The notes below the pieces were generated by a model, which worked only from the letters and a program-made list of their open reading frames with translations, did no database searches and had not been told where the DNA came from. Positions 7,793 through 15,109 of a stretch of DNA of 32,056 nucleotides are shown piece after piece. The stretch covers positions 1-32,056 of the forward strand of contig CAWABY010000001.1 in NCBI GenBank assembly GCA_963780395.1, read 5' to 3'. Positions within the stretch are counted from its first letter, which is position 1. The number at the start of each line of letters is the position of its first letter. Made by a program: the position numbers and the translations under genes. The stretch is from VGBV01 sp963780395 (GTDB lineage: Bacteria > Actinomycetota > Thermoleophilia > Solirubrobacterales > 70-9).

Positions 7793-8359
7793 TCAAGCGG
7801 CGGTCGCCATGGACGGCGAGAACCGCGCCAAGACGAAACCGCTGAGGAGCATAAACACGATCGCCCCCGCCGCTCCGAACACCGTGAATTGCTCATCGAC
7901 GTTGACGCCAATAAAGGTCGTCGCCACCCAGCCGAGTGCGAGCAGGACAGGTGTCGCGATGCCCCACGCAAATGCCAGCTGACGGCGGCCTTGCTGGGCG
8001 AGGGCGACTCCCTGTCCCAGACCGAGGAACACGCCGGTGATTGCTCCCATCGCGGCGAGTGAGCCGACGTCGGTGTGGTAGCCGACCACCGCGGCGCCCG
8101 TCATCAGGCCGAGGCCGTAGGCCAGCGCAGTCGTCGTGATCCAGATCCGGCCATCGCCGAAGGCATCCTTAGCCACGAGCCACTGGACCGCTCCCAGGCC
8201 AGCCCCCGTTAGAACGCCACCGATCAGTGCGGCGAGTGGAGCGTCGACCGGACCGCTCACCGCACCGCCGATCAATCCGGCGATCGGGAAGGCCAGCGCC
8301 ACCCAGACCCACCGCCATCCAGGAAAGGTCCGCTGCTTCGTCTGAAGCTTCTCGTCCAT
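7793..8359 (-). CDS. Hypothetical Gly/Ala-rich membrane protein
   Basis: A 188-residue protein that I do not recognise. After a short charged start (MDEKLQTKQRTFPGW) it has about six hydrophobic segments rich in small residues, such as IAGLIGGAVSG, LIGGVLTGAGLGAVQWLVA and GVFLGLGQGVALAQQ. The repeated GxxxG-like spacing suggests tightly packed helices. I chose ATG 8359 because the longer frame upstream is Arg/Pro-rich and unlike a membrane protein. It is the first gene of the three-gene block; a GGGAGGAG sequence lies about 20 nt before the start, too far for a standard ribosome binding site. Confidence 0.65.
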   Translation of the reverse strand: MDEKLQTKQRTFPGWRWVWVALAFPIAGLIGGAVSGPVDAPLAALIGGVLTGAGLGAVQWLVAKDAFGDGRIWITTTALAYGLGLMTGAAVVGYHTDVGSLAAMGAITGVFLGLGQGVALAQQGRRQLAFAWGIATPVLLALGWVATTFIGVNVDEQFTVFGAAGAIVFMLLSGFVLARFSPSMATAA

Positions 8360-8557
8360 GTTGAGCCTCAATCTCGCTCCTCCCGGAAGGGTCGCGCGAT
8401 CAAGTGGGAGAAACGAAGGGCTCGAAGGGCGACGATGCCTACCAGTCAGTGTAGCCCCCTCGAGTCCGCATTCCATACCCGCTTGGAGTGTGCGGACAAG
8501 TACTGAGAGAGGGGGGCGTGATCAGTCGTGCAGAGCCGGAGTCGCGATATGCAAGTT

Positions 8558-8589
8558 GTTCCATTACTGAACTGGTTGGTGCTGATCAC
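8558..8589 (-). pseudogene. Remnant of an efp 5' end (11 codons)
   Basis: Read on the minus strand from GTG 8589, the sequence encodes VISTNQFSNGT and then loses all similarity. Aligned with the intact efp start at 6180, 28 of 32 bases agree, and two of the four differences are silent. It has the same orientation as efp, 2.4 kb upstream of it. It therefore looks like the stump of a second, slightly diverged efp allele. A TACCCT hexamer 8 nt before the GTG suggests that the old promoter is still there. Confidence 0.75.
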
Positions 8590-8597
8590 GGTCGAGC

Positions 8598-8603
8598 AGG
8601 GTA
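8598..8603 (-). promoter_or_regulatory. Putative -10 element (TACCCT) of the efp remnant
   Basis: TACCCT on the minus strand, 8 nt before GTG 8589, the same arrangement as at the intact efp. It may now drive transcription into 8359-6221. Confidence 0.35.
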
Positions 8604-8613
8604 GCGCTAGCTC

Positions 8614-8619
8614 TAGCCT
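8614..8619 (+). promoter_or_regulatory. Putative -10 element (TAGCCT) of the lipoprotein gene
   Basis: TAGCCT lies 8 nt before ATG 8628, without a ribosome binding site between them. It is divergent from the TACCCT at 8598-8603, so this short region may be a two-way promoter. Confidence 0.45.
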
Positions 8620-8627
8620 GCCGGGCG

Positions 8628-9614
8628 ATGCGGCTGACGGCAGCGATCATCGCGCTCGCTCTCGCGCTGGCAGGCTGCGGGAGCGACGAGGAGGAGCCGA
8701 CGCGGTTCGAGGATGCGGTGATGACCGTCGGCGAAGGGGTCTCGCCGACCGGGACAGGCGTGGGCTGGGTCGATCTCGAGGCGGTCGGCCCCGCCGATCT
8801 CGATTGGGCGGCTCGGGCGCTGGTTCCCCGGGCGAGCCAGGTCATGGACGCCCACGCCGAAGTGGCGCGTACGACGGGGTTCGACCCGGCCGCCGCGAGC
8901 CAGGCGCTCTCGGTGGGCGGATCTTTCACCTTCGGGGTGCGGTTCGATGACGTGTCGCCAGGCCGGCTCGAGGAGCTCCTTCAAGGGGCCGGAGCCAGCG
9001 AGGCGGGCGACGCCGCGGGCTGGAACCGGTACGACCTGGGATCGGAGTTCGTGGGCGTGCCGGCGGGTCCGCTCGCACCGCTGAGCTCCCTGGTGGCGCG
9101 CTCGGCGATCGCGTCAGACGGGGTCGCCCTGGCGCGGATCGAGTACGCGCGGGAGAGCCTGATCGCTGCCGAGGGCGGCGCGCTTTTCGAGGGCGGCCGG
9201 ATCGAGCAGGCGACCGAGTGCCTCGGCGATGTGGACGTAGCGCGGATCGTGCCCGGCGCCTTCACCCACAACCAGGTCTCAGCGCCGGCGACGATCGCGT
9301 TCGGGGTGAAGCCGCCGGTCGATGACGGCACCCGGCCCGAGGTGCTGTGCGCGTACGACCTGTCGGGCTCGGCGGTCCCCGACAGAGCCGCCCTGGTCAG
9401 CAAGGCGCTGGCGCCGAACGCCGCCGACGCGGTCACCGGGCAGCCGATCGCCGAGCTGATCTCGGACTTCGAGCTGGAGACCAGCGAGGGGCCCGAGAGT
9501 GAAGCCGTTACCCGGGTCGAGCTCGAGCGGCCTGCGGGGAGCGAACCGGGCCTGCTGCTCAGGGCCTTCTACCGCGGCAGCCTGCTCACCTACCTCGGCA
9601 GCCCCGGCCCATAG
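8628..9614 (+). CDS. Putative secreted lipoprotein of unknown function
   Basis: A 328-residue protein beginning with a lipoprotein signal peptide: RLTAAIIALALALAGC, with the lipobox LAGC placing the lipid-modified Cys at residue 17, followed by an acidic SDEEEP linker typical of a surface-exposed mature start. The body is mixed alpha/beta with repeated segments such as SFTFGVRFDDVSPGRLEELLQGAGA and a late pair of Cys residues (ATECLGD, EVLCAYDLSG) that could form a disulfide. I do not recognise the family. It stands alone on the + strand; the following transporter gene has its own promoter-like hexamer. Confidence 0.7.
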   Translation: MRLTAAIIALALALAGCGSDEEEPTRFEDAVMTVGEGVSPTGTGVGWVDLEAVGPADLDWAARALVPRASQVMDAHAEVARTTGFDPAAASQALSVGGSFTFGVRFDDVSPGRLEELLQGAGASEAGDAAGWNRYDLGSEFVGVPAGPLAPLSSLVARSAIASDGVALARIEYARESLIAAEGGALFEGGRIEQATECLGDVDVARIVPGAFTHNQVSAPATIAFGVKPPVDDGTRPEVLCAYDLSGSAVPDRAALVSKALAPNAADAVTGQPIAELISDFELETSEGPESEAVTRVELERPAGSEPGLLLRAFYRGSLLTYLGSPGP

Positions 9615-9677
9615 CCAGCTACCGGATCCTGCTCACAGGCCTCAAACTAGCTGCCGCTGAGACCGGCGATCAGGCCG

Positions 9678-9683
9678 TAGGGT
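9678..9683 (+). promoter_or_regulatory. Putative -10 element (TAGGGT) of the VIT-type transporter gene
   Basis: TAGGGT lies 10 nt before ATG 9694. It overlaps the alternative GTG at 9682, which argues that translation begins at the ATG. Confidence 0.4.
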
Positions 9684-9693
9684 GCGTGGGCCG

Positions 9694-10458
9694 ATGGCAA
9701 GACGCGAGCAGCCGGCGGACGAATCGCTCGCTCCGCAGCACACCCCGGCTGGGGTGCGGGCAAGGCTCCGCTCGCCCCCGCGGCCGAGCTACCTTCGCGA
9801 CTTCGTCTATGGGGCGATTGACGGGGCCGTAACCACTTTTGCGATCGTCGCGGGGGTCGTCGGCGCGGGGCTCAGCGACAGCGTCATCGTCATCCTCGGC
9901 TTTGCCAACCTGATCGCTGACGGCTTCAGCATGGCCGCGAGCAACTTCCTCGGTACGCGATCCGAGCAGCAGCGCCGCGAGCGCGCGCGACGGGAAGAGG
10001 AGCGCCAGATCGCATTGATCCCCAAGGGCGAGCGGGAGGAGATTCGCCAGATCTTCGCGGCCAAGGGCTTCGCCGGGGAGGATCTGGACCGCGTCGTCGA
10101 GGTCATCACCGCCGACCCCCAGGTATGGGTGGAGACGATGATGACCGACGAGCTCGGCTACGGCGCGGACAACTCCGAGCCGCTGCGCTCCGCCGGCGCA
10201 ACCCTCCTGGCCTTCGTCACCGTCGGCTTCCTGCCGCTGGCCGTCTTCGTCGTCGACGCCGTGGCGCCGGGAGAGATCGCGGCACCGTTCGCCTGGAGCG
10301 CCGTGATGACCGCATTCGCGTTCTACGCCGTCGGCAGCCTCAAGGCCCGGTTCGTCGACCAGCCGGCGTGGCGGTCGGGCCTGGAGACGGCGGCGATCGG
10401 AGGAGCGGCCGCCGCCCTGGCCTTCGCGGTCGGCGTGCTGTTACAGGGCGTCGCGTGA
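9694..10458 (+). CDS. VIT1/CCC1-family transporter (putative Fe2+/Mn2+)
   Basis: A 254-residue membrane protein. YLRDFVYGAIDGAVTTFAIVAGVVGAG and LIADGFSMAASNFLGTRSEQQ match the first two helices of the VIT1/CCC1 family, which move ferrous iron or manganese out of the cytosol (into vacuoles in eukaryotes). The central cytosolic part is a charged helical region (REEERQIALIPKGEREEIRQIF) like the family's metal-binding domain, and three helices follow. I chose ATG 9694 over GTG 9682 because of the TAGGGT hexamer. The stop overlaps the start of the MgtE-like gene as GTGA, so the two divalent-cation transporters are probably made together. Confidence 0.87.
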   Translation: MARREQPADESLAPQHTPAGVRARLRSPPRPSYLRDFVYGAIDGAVTTFAIVAGVVGAGLSDSVIVILGFANLIADGFSMAASNFLGTRSEQQRRERARREEERQIALIPKGEREEIRQIFAAKGFAGEDLDRVVEVITADPQVWVETMMTDELGYGADNSEPLRSAGATLLAFVTVGFLPLAVFVVDAVAPGEIAAPFAWSAVMTAFAFYAVGSLKARFVDQPAWRSGLETAAIGGAAAALAFAVGVLLQGVA

Positions 10459-11405
10459 GCGGGGTCGCCAGGGAGCACGCCACGATGCGCGTGCCGACCG
10501 CCGGGCCAACAGCGACCGTGGGCGAGATACGCAAATCTCTTGCCGGAGATGACTTCGACTCGGCGGCGGACATCGCGGTCCTCGATCGCGGCGCGCTGGT
10601 CGGCATCGTCCCGATGGAAGCGTTGCTCGCCGCAGATCCCGAGGCGAGAGTCTCCACCCTGGCCGACACCAGCCCGCCGAGCGTGGCGCCCGATGCGAAC
10701 CAGGAGATCGCCGCGTCGTTGATGGCCGAGCGGGGCCTGGGCAGCCTCGCGGTCGTGGATGCTGACGGGGGTTTCGTGGGATTGATCCCCCCGAAACGCA
10801 TGCTCGGGGTGCTGCTCGAGGAGCACCTGGAAGACCTCGCTCGCCTAGGTGGCTTCCTGGCCGGGGCGGGGCGCGCGCGACGGGCGGCGGAGGAACCTGT
10901 CATGCGTCGCCTCTATCACCGCCTGCCATGGCTTCTGGTCGGGTTGGTCGGGGCGATGGCCTCGGCCGTGCTGGTGGGTTCCTTCGAGGAGGAACTCGAT
11001 GCCAAGGTCATCCTCGCCTTCTTCGTGCCGGCCGTCGTCTACATGGCCGACGCCGTGGGAACGCAGACCGAGGCGATCCTGATCCGCGGCCTCTCGGTCG
11101 GGGTCGCGGTCCGCGACGTCCTTCTCCGCGAGGTTGTGACCGGGGCCATCACCGGCGTCGTCGTCGGGGCCCTGTTCTTGCCATTCGTGATTGTCGGCTA
11201 CGGGGACGCCGCGGTGGCGGCGGCGGTCGCTTTGGCCCTGTTCGCGAGCTGTTCAATCTCAACGCTGGTTGCGATCGCGCTGCCCTCGCTGTTTCAGCGC
11301 CTTGGGGCCGATCCCGCGTTTGGATCCGGGCCACTGGCCACGGTGATCCAGGACCTGCTCTCAATCGCCGTCTACCTGGCGATAGCGATCCCACTCGCCA
11401 CCTGA
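10455..11405 (+). CDS. Short MgtE-like divalent-cation transporter with CBS domains
   Basis: A 316-residue protein. Two CBS motifs cover roughly residues 13-60 and 68-120 and carry typical ends (GALVGIVPMEALLAA, GGFVGLIPPKRMLGVL). The membrane part from about residue 155 starts RLPWLLVGLVGAMASAVLVGSFEEEL and holds the pore signature MADAVGTQTEAIL, as in MgtE magnesium channels. MgtE proteins are usually near 450 residues; the N-terminal superhelical gating domain is missing here. GTG 10455 is decided by the GTGA overlap with the VIT gene. Transport of Mg2+, Co2+ or another divalent ion is likely; the ion cannot be told from sequence. Confidence 0.85.
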   Translation: MSGVAREHATMRVPTAGPTATVGEIRKSLAGDDFDSAADIAVLDRGALVGIVPMEALLAADPEARVSTLADTSPPSVAPDANQEIAASLMAERGLGSLAVVDADGGFVGLIPPKRMLGVLLEEHLEDLARLGGFLAGAGRARRAAEEPVMRRLYHRLPWLLVGLVGAMASAVLVGSFEEELDAKVILAFFVPAVVYMADAVGTQTEAILIRGLSVGVAVRDVLLREVVTGAITGVVVGALFLPFVIVGYGDAAVAAAVALALFASCSISTLVAIALPSLFQRLGADPAFGSGPLATVIQDLLSIAVYLAIAIPLAT

Positions 11406-11440
11406 GGGTCGCGCAGCCGACCAGCTCGCGCCGATGGCAA

Positions 11441-11446
11441 TAGGCT
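11441..11446 (+). promoter_or_regulatory. Putative -10 element (TAGGCT) of the NO reductase gene
   Basis: TAGGCT lies 9 nt before ATG 11456. No NsrR- or NnrR-like operator palindrome was obvious around it. Confidence 0.4.
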
Positions 11447-11455
11447 GGGTTCCGC

Positions 11456-13807
11456 ATGAACCGGATGCGCTCGTCCCGCACCCGCGAGGTTGAGGGATAT
11501 CCGGCCGCTCAGGAATCGGGGCCGGGTAAACGGGATCTGCTCGTCTCCAAGACCTGGCTGCAGGTGATAGCCCTTGTCTTCCTGGTCGGGTTCTTCATCC
11601 TCGGCCTGCTCGCGTTTCGGACCTATCAGGCCGACCCCCCGATCCCGGAGCAAGTCGTCGATCCCAACGGCCGGGTCGTCTACACGGGGGATGAGATCCA
11701 TCAGGGACAGAAGGTCTTTCTCGGCAACGGGCTGATGGAGTACGGCTCGATTTTCGGTCACGGCGCCTATCTGGGGCCGGACTACACGGCGGACTACCTT
11801 CGACGCTCGGCCGAGTCGGTGGAGCGCCAGCTCGGTGGACCCGATTCCGACCTGGCGCGCCAGCAGACCCTTCAGGACTTCCAGGCCAACCGCTACGACG
11901 GTGACACCAAGACACTCGAGCTGACGCGAGAGCAGGCCGTCGCACATGACGAGCTCGAGCGTTACTACCGGGACTTCTTCGCCAGCTCGACGACGGAGTA
12001 CGGACTGCGTCCCGAGCCGATCAAGGACCCCGCGGCGGTGCGCGACCTGAGCGCCTACTTCGGATGGGCGAGCTGGGCGACCGCGGCGCGCAGGCCGGGG
12101 CACAACTACTCGTACACGAACAACTGGCCGGCAGAGCCCCTGGTGGGCAACCAGCCGACCGCGAACGTGGTCGTCTGGTCGGTGGTCTCGCTGATCGCGC
12201 TGCTCGGCGGGATCGGGCTGCTGTTCGCGGTGTTCGGGCGCTTCAACTTCCTCGGCTGGCACGGGCGCGAACGAGCGAGCCTCACATTCCGCTCGCCGGG
12301 CACGGTTGCCCTGACTCCTGCGCAACGGGCGTGCGCCTGGTTCTTTCTGACCATGGCCGGCCTTTTCCTGCTGCAGACGATGGTCGGCGCTGCCGCCCAG
12401 CACTACCGGGCGGACCTCGAGGGCTTCTTCGGAATAGACATCGCCCAGGCGCTGCCCTTCAACCTCGTGCGCACCTGGCACGTGCAGCTTGCGATCTTCT
12501 TCGTATCGACATCGTTTCTGGCGGCGGGGATCTTCCTGGCGCCGATGATCGCCGGGCGGGAGCCACGCCACCAGGCAAAGCTCGCGTTCGGACTGCTGGG
12601 GGCGCTGGTGATCGTCGTCCTCGGCAGCATGGTCGGAGAGCTGGCGGGCATCCACAACTGGCTCTCTGACGTTTCGATCTTCGGCAACCAGGGCTTCGAA
12701 TACCTGGACCTCGGTCGCTTCTGGCAGGTGCTGCTGATCATCGGGCTGTTCTTCTGGGTGGCGATCCTCTTCCGCGGGCTCCGCGGGCGGCTCAGCCGCG
12801 AGCGGGTCGGCAACATGCCCTGGCTCTTCTTCCTGGCGGCCCTGGCGATCCCCGCCTTCTACGCGGTCGGCCTGCTCGCCCGGGCCGACTCTTCCTTCAC
12901 GGTCGCCGACTTCTGGCGCTTCTGGGTCGTCCACCTCTGGGTCGAGGACTTCCTGGAGCTGTTCACGACGGTGATGGTGGCCTACCTGTTCGTGCTGCTG
13001 GGGGTGGTCAGGGAGAAGGTCGCACTGATCGTCGTGCTGCTCGACGTGGTGCTCTACTCGATCGGCGGGGTGGTCGGGACCATGCACCACCTGTACTTCT
13101 CCGGTGAGCCGGCCGAGCACATGGCCCTCGGCGCCGTCTTCTCCGCCGCCGAGGTGATCCCGCTCACCTTCCTCACCGTCGAGGCCTGGAGCTTCCTCCA
13201 GCTCGGCTCGCGCCAGGAGTCGCGGTCGAAGACTCCGTTCCCCCACCGCTGGGCGGTGATGTTCCTGGTCGCGGTCGGCTTCTGGAACTTCCTGGGCGCA
13301 GGGATCTTCGGCTTCCTGGTCAACCTGCCGATCGTCTCCTACTACGAGATCGGGACCGCGCTGACCGCCAATCACGCCCACACGGCGATGATGGGCGTCT
13401 ACGGGATGCTCGCCGCCGGACTGGCGCTGTTCTGCCTGCGGTATCTGATCCCGGACGATCGCTGGCCGGAGCGAGCGGCCAAGCTCAGCTTCTGGTCGCT
13501 CAACATCGGGCTGGCGTGGATGTCGTTCGCGACTCTGTTCCCGCTCGGGATCCGCCAGCTCTATGAGTCGGTCAACGTCGGCTACTTCGAGGCGCGGTCG
13601 CTCGACTACCTCGGGACCAACACCAACACCGTGATCGAGTGGCTGCGGCTGCCGGGCGACGCCCTCTTCATCGGCGGAGGGGTGATCCCGCTCCTCTACA
13701 TCTGTTACCTCGGCGTCCGCCACACGGTCAAGCAGGTCACCTACGAGGAGCCCGAGGACCTGCTGTTCACGGAGTTGACCGAGCCGGAGGGAGCAGCCCC
13801 CGGATGA
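11456..13807 (+). CDS. norZ: Quinol-dependent nitric oxide reductase (qNOR, NorZ type)
   Basis: Single-subunit membrane enzyme that reduces 2 NO to N2O with quinol electrons, for denitrification or NO detoxification. The 783 residues give an N-terminal helix, an extracytoplasmic domain (about 55-235) that resembles the NorC fold but has no CXXCH haem site (as expected for qNOR), and a catalytic domain of the haem-copper oxidase fold. Likely metal ligands are visible: His342 (RTWHVQLA), His493 with Glu497 and Glu501 (VHLWVEDFLELF), His544-His545 (GTMHHLYF), and His640/His642 (NHAHTAMMGVYG). Full length and intact. Its stop overlaps the next start as ATGA. No nitrite reductase is nearby, so detoxification is the simpler role (inference). 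Confidence 0.95.
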   Translation: MNRMRSSRTREVEGYPAAQESGPGKRDLLVSKTWLQVIALVFLVGFFILGLLAFRTYQADPPIPEQVVDPNGRVVYTGDEIHQGQKVFLGNGLMEYGSIFGHGAYLGPDYTADYLRRSAESVERQLGGPDSDLARQQTLQDFQANRYDGDTKTLELTREQAVAHDELERYYRDFFASSTTEYGLRPEPIKDPAAVRDLSAYFGWASWATAARRPGHNYSYTNNWPAEPLVGNQPTANVVVWSVVSLIALLGGIGLLFAVFGRFNFLGWHGRERASLTFRSPGTVALTPAQRACAWFFLTMAGLFLLQTMVGAAAQHYRADLEGFFGIDIAQALPFNLVRTWHVQLAIFFVSTSFLAAGIFLAPMIAGREPRHQAKLAFGLLGALVIVVLGSMVGELAGIHNWLSDVSIFGNQGFEYLDLGRFWQVLLIIGLFFWVAILFRGLRGRLSRERVGNMPWLFFLAALAIPAFYAVGLLARADSSFTVADFWRFWVVHLWVEDFLELFTTVMVAYLFVLLGVVREKVALIVVLLDVVLYSIGGVVGTMHHLYFSGEPAEHMALGAVFSAAEVIPLTFLTVEAWSFLQLGSRQESRSKTPFPHRWAVMFLVAVGFWNFLGAGIFGFLVNLPIVSYYEIGTALTANHAHTAMMGVYGMLAAGLALFCLRYLIPDDRWPERAAKLSFWSLNIGLAWMSFATLFPLGIRQLYESVNVGYFEARSLDYLGTNTNTVIEWLRLPGDALFIGGGVIPLLYICYLGVRHTVKQVTYEEPEDLLFTELTEPEGAAPG

Positions 13808-14406
13808 GCGACCTGCACACCGAGACCCTGCTGGCGGCGGGCTACGCCGTTTTCCTGATCGCGGCGGCGATCGCGCTTGATCGGCTCGCGCGCCACGCCC
13901 AGCATCGATCCGAGCGGTACCGGACAGGAGGCTTCAACTACATGGCGGGGCTCGATGCCTGGGAATGCCCGGAAGGCGAGCGCCTTGACCGAGTCGAGAC
14001 CGATCATGAGCTGCGGCTCGTCCGCTACCGAGCCCGCGCCCACGTCTGCAACACATGTCGGCTCAAGGACGCCTGCACCGACTCCGACGAGGGGCGGGAA
14101 ATCGCGGCCAGCCTCGACTCGTGGCCGCACTCCGAGGCTGGCCGCTTCCACCGGGGCATCGCGATCGTGATGGTCGTCCTCGCCGCACTGGTTCTCGCCG
14201 CCGGAGCGGCACTCCACCACGACGCGGGTGACCTGGCGGTGATTGGCGCGGCCGTGACCGTGACCGCCGTCGCAGTGCTCTATCTGCTGGCCGATTTCCG
14301 TGAGGCGCCTGCCGGGTTCCCTTGGCCCGATGGCGAGAAGAGCGGCGCAGCGCCGGACCCGGCTCCGCCGGGCTCCCCGATCAGCGAGGGGCAGAGCCCG
14401 ACGTAG
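13804..14406 (+). CDS. NOR-linked membrane protein with transposase-like Cys motif
   Basis: A 200-residue protein coupled to the NO reductase gene by an ATGA overlap. Helix 1 is near residues 10-28; helices 2 and 3 are near 119-138 and 144-163; the tail is Pro/Gly-rich. The loop between helices 1 and 2 holds four Cys (55, 82, 85, 91) in the pattern W-E-C-P-E-G, then YRARAHVCNTCRLKDACT and GREI. This pattern closely resembles the Cys segment near the C-terminus of IS1182-like DDE transposases, but no catalytic core is present. Binding of Zn, Fe-S or another redox cofactor is possible. The exact function is unknown; the coupling suggests a role in NOR assembly, electron delivery or NO sensing. 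Confidence 0.75.
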   Translation: MSDLHTETLLAAGYAVFLIAAAIALDRLARHAQHRSERYRTGGFNYMAGLDAWECPEGERLDRVETDHELRLVRYRARAHVCNTCRLKDACTDSDEGREIAASLDSWPHSEAGRFHRGIAIVMVVLAALVLAAGAALHHDAGDLAVIGAAVTVTAVAVLYLLADFREAPAGFPWPDGEKSGAAPDPAPPGSPISEGQSPT

Positions 14407-14523
14407 ATCATTGCGATGACGTGTATCGCCAGGGGCACGGCGAGGCGATGCTCCTCCGGCACTCGTGCCCGGCTTCTCGCCCGATTGCTGGGAACCGTCG
14501 CGGGAGGACCGAGCGCCTGAGCC

Positions 14524-15109
14524 TCAGCGCCTGATCTCGTAGCGCAGCTAGACCATTCCGCTCTGGTGGGTCGTCGTCCCCGTCAGCTGCATGGGGCCTC
14601 CGGGCGGCGGGCGGTCGAAGAGGGGCTTGCCATCGCCCAGCACGACCGGGACTACCGTCAGCAGCACCTCGTCCAGCAGGCCCTCGTCGGCGAACTGGGA
14701 GGCGACGTTGCCGCCGCCGACCACCCACAGGTTTCGCTCGCCGGCGGCCTCGAGCATCCCCTCGTGCAGATCCTTGACCTCGGCCTTGACGATGCGCGAC
14801 GTCGACATCCTCGCCCGGCGGCTGCGGCAGGTCCCGCGAGCTCAACACCCAGTAGGGCTTGCCGGGGTAGGGCCACTGGCCGTCGGCGCCGAGGTGGTCG
14901 AGCACGAACTCGTAGGTGGTGGAGCCGCTGATCAGCGCCCCGACGCCCTCGTAGAAGCGGTCGTAGGAGCCGCCCTCGCTCATCGGGGAGGGCTCGGCCT
15001 CCTCGCCCTCATAGCTGCCCTCGTAGCCCATCAGCCAGCCGAGGCCGTCATCGGCGTCGGCGATGTAGCCGTCCAGGGTGGCCGCGCAGTAGTACTGGGT
15101 CTTGCTCAT
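14524..15109 (-). pseudogene. RibD C-terminal/DHFR-like reductase, frameshifted and with an amber stop
   Basis: The N-terminal part from ATG 15109 (SKTQYYCAATLDGYIADADDGLGWL, ALISGSTTYEFVL) and the C-terminal part in another frame (ERNLWVVGGGNVASQFADEGLLDEV, VVPVVLGDGKPLF) together form one dihydrofolate-reductase-like protein of the RibD_C family. One extra base near 14797-14802 breaks the frame. A TAG at 14548-14550 then ends the second frame, but in-frame behind it lie the codons for LRYEIRR and a TGA at 14524-14526, which is how members of this family normally end. The TAG is thus a probable C-to-T change of CAG. The start overlaps the P450 stop as TGATG, so the gene was once coupled to the P450. 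Confidence 0.8.

Noticed and set aside
6181..8557. Integrative element with integrase between the two efp starts
   Set aside because: No recombinase or transposase gene and no convincing terminal inverted repeats were seen; only the efp duplication supports insertion.
8358..8570. Small + strand frame (70 residues) upstream of the lipoprotein gene
   Set aside because: It has no plausible protein character and covers the minus-strand efp stump and upstream region of the 8359 gene.
11372..13723. 783-residue minus-strand frame opposite the NO reductase gene
   Set aside because: Very rich in charged residues and without any domain; it is the antisense shadow of a gene whose own product is clearly conserved.
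14456..14472. Possible bulged hairpin (CCGGCAC/GTGCCCGG) between the converging 13804-gene and RibD-like gene
   Set aside because: The loop is too small with the full arms, there is a bulge and no T-run; not convincing as a terminator.
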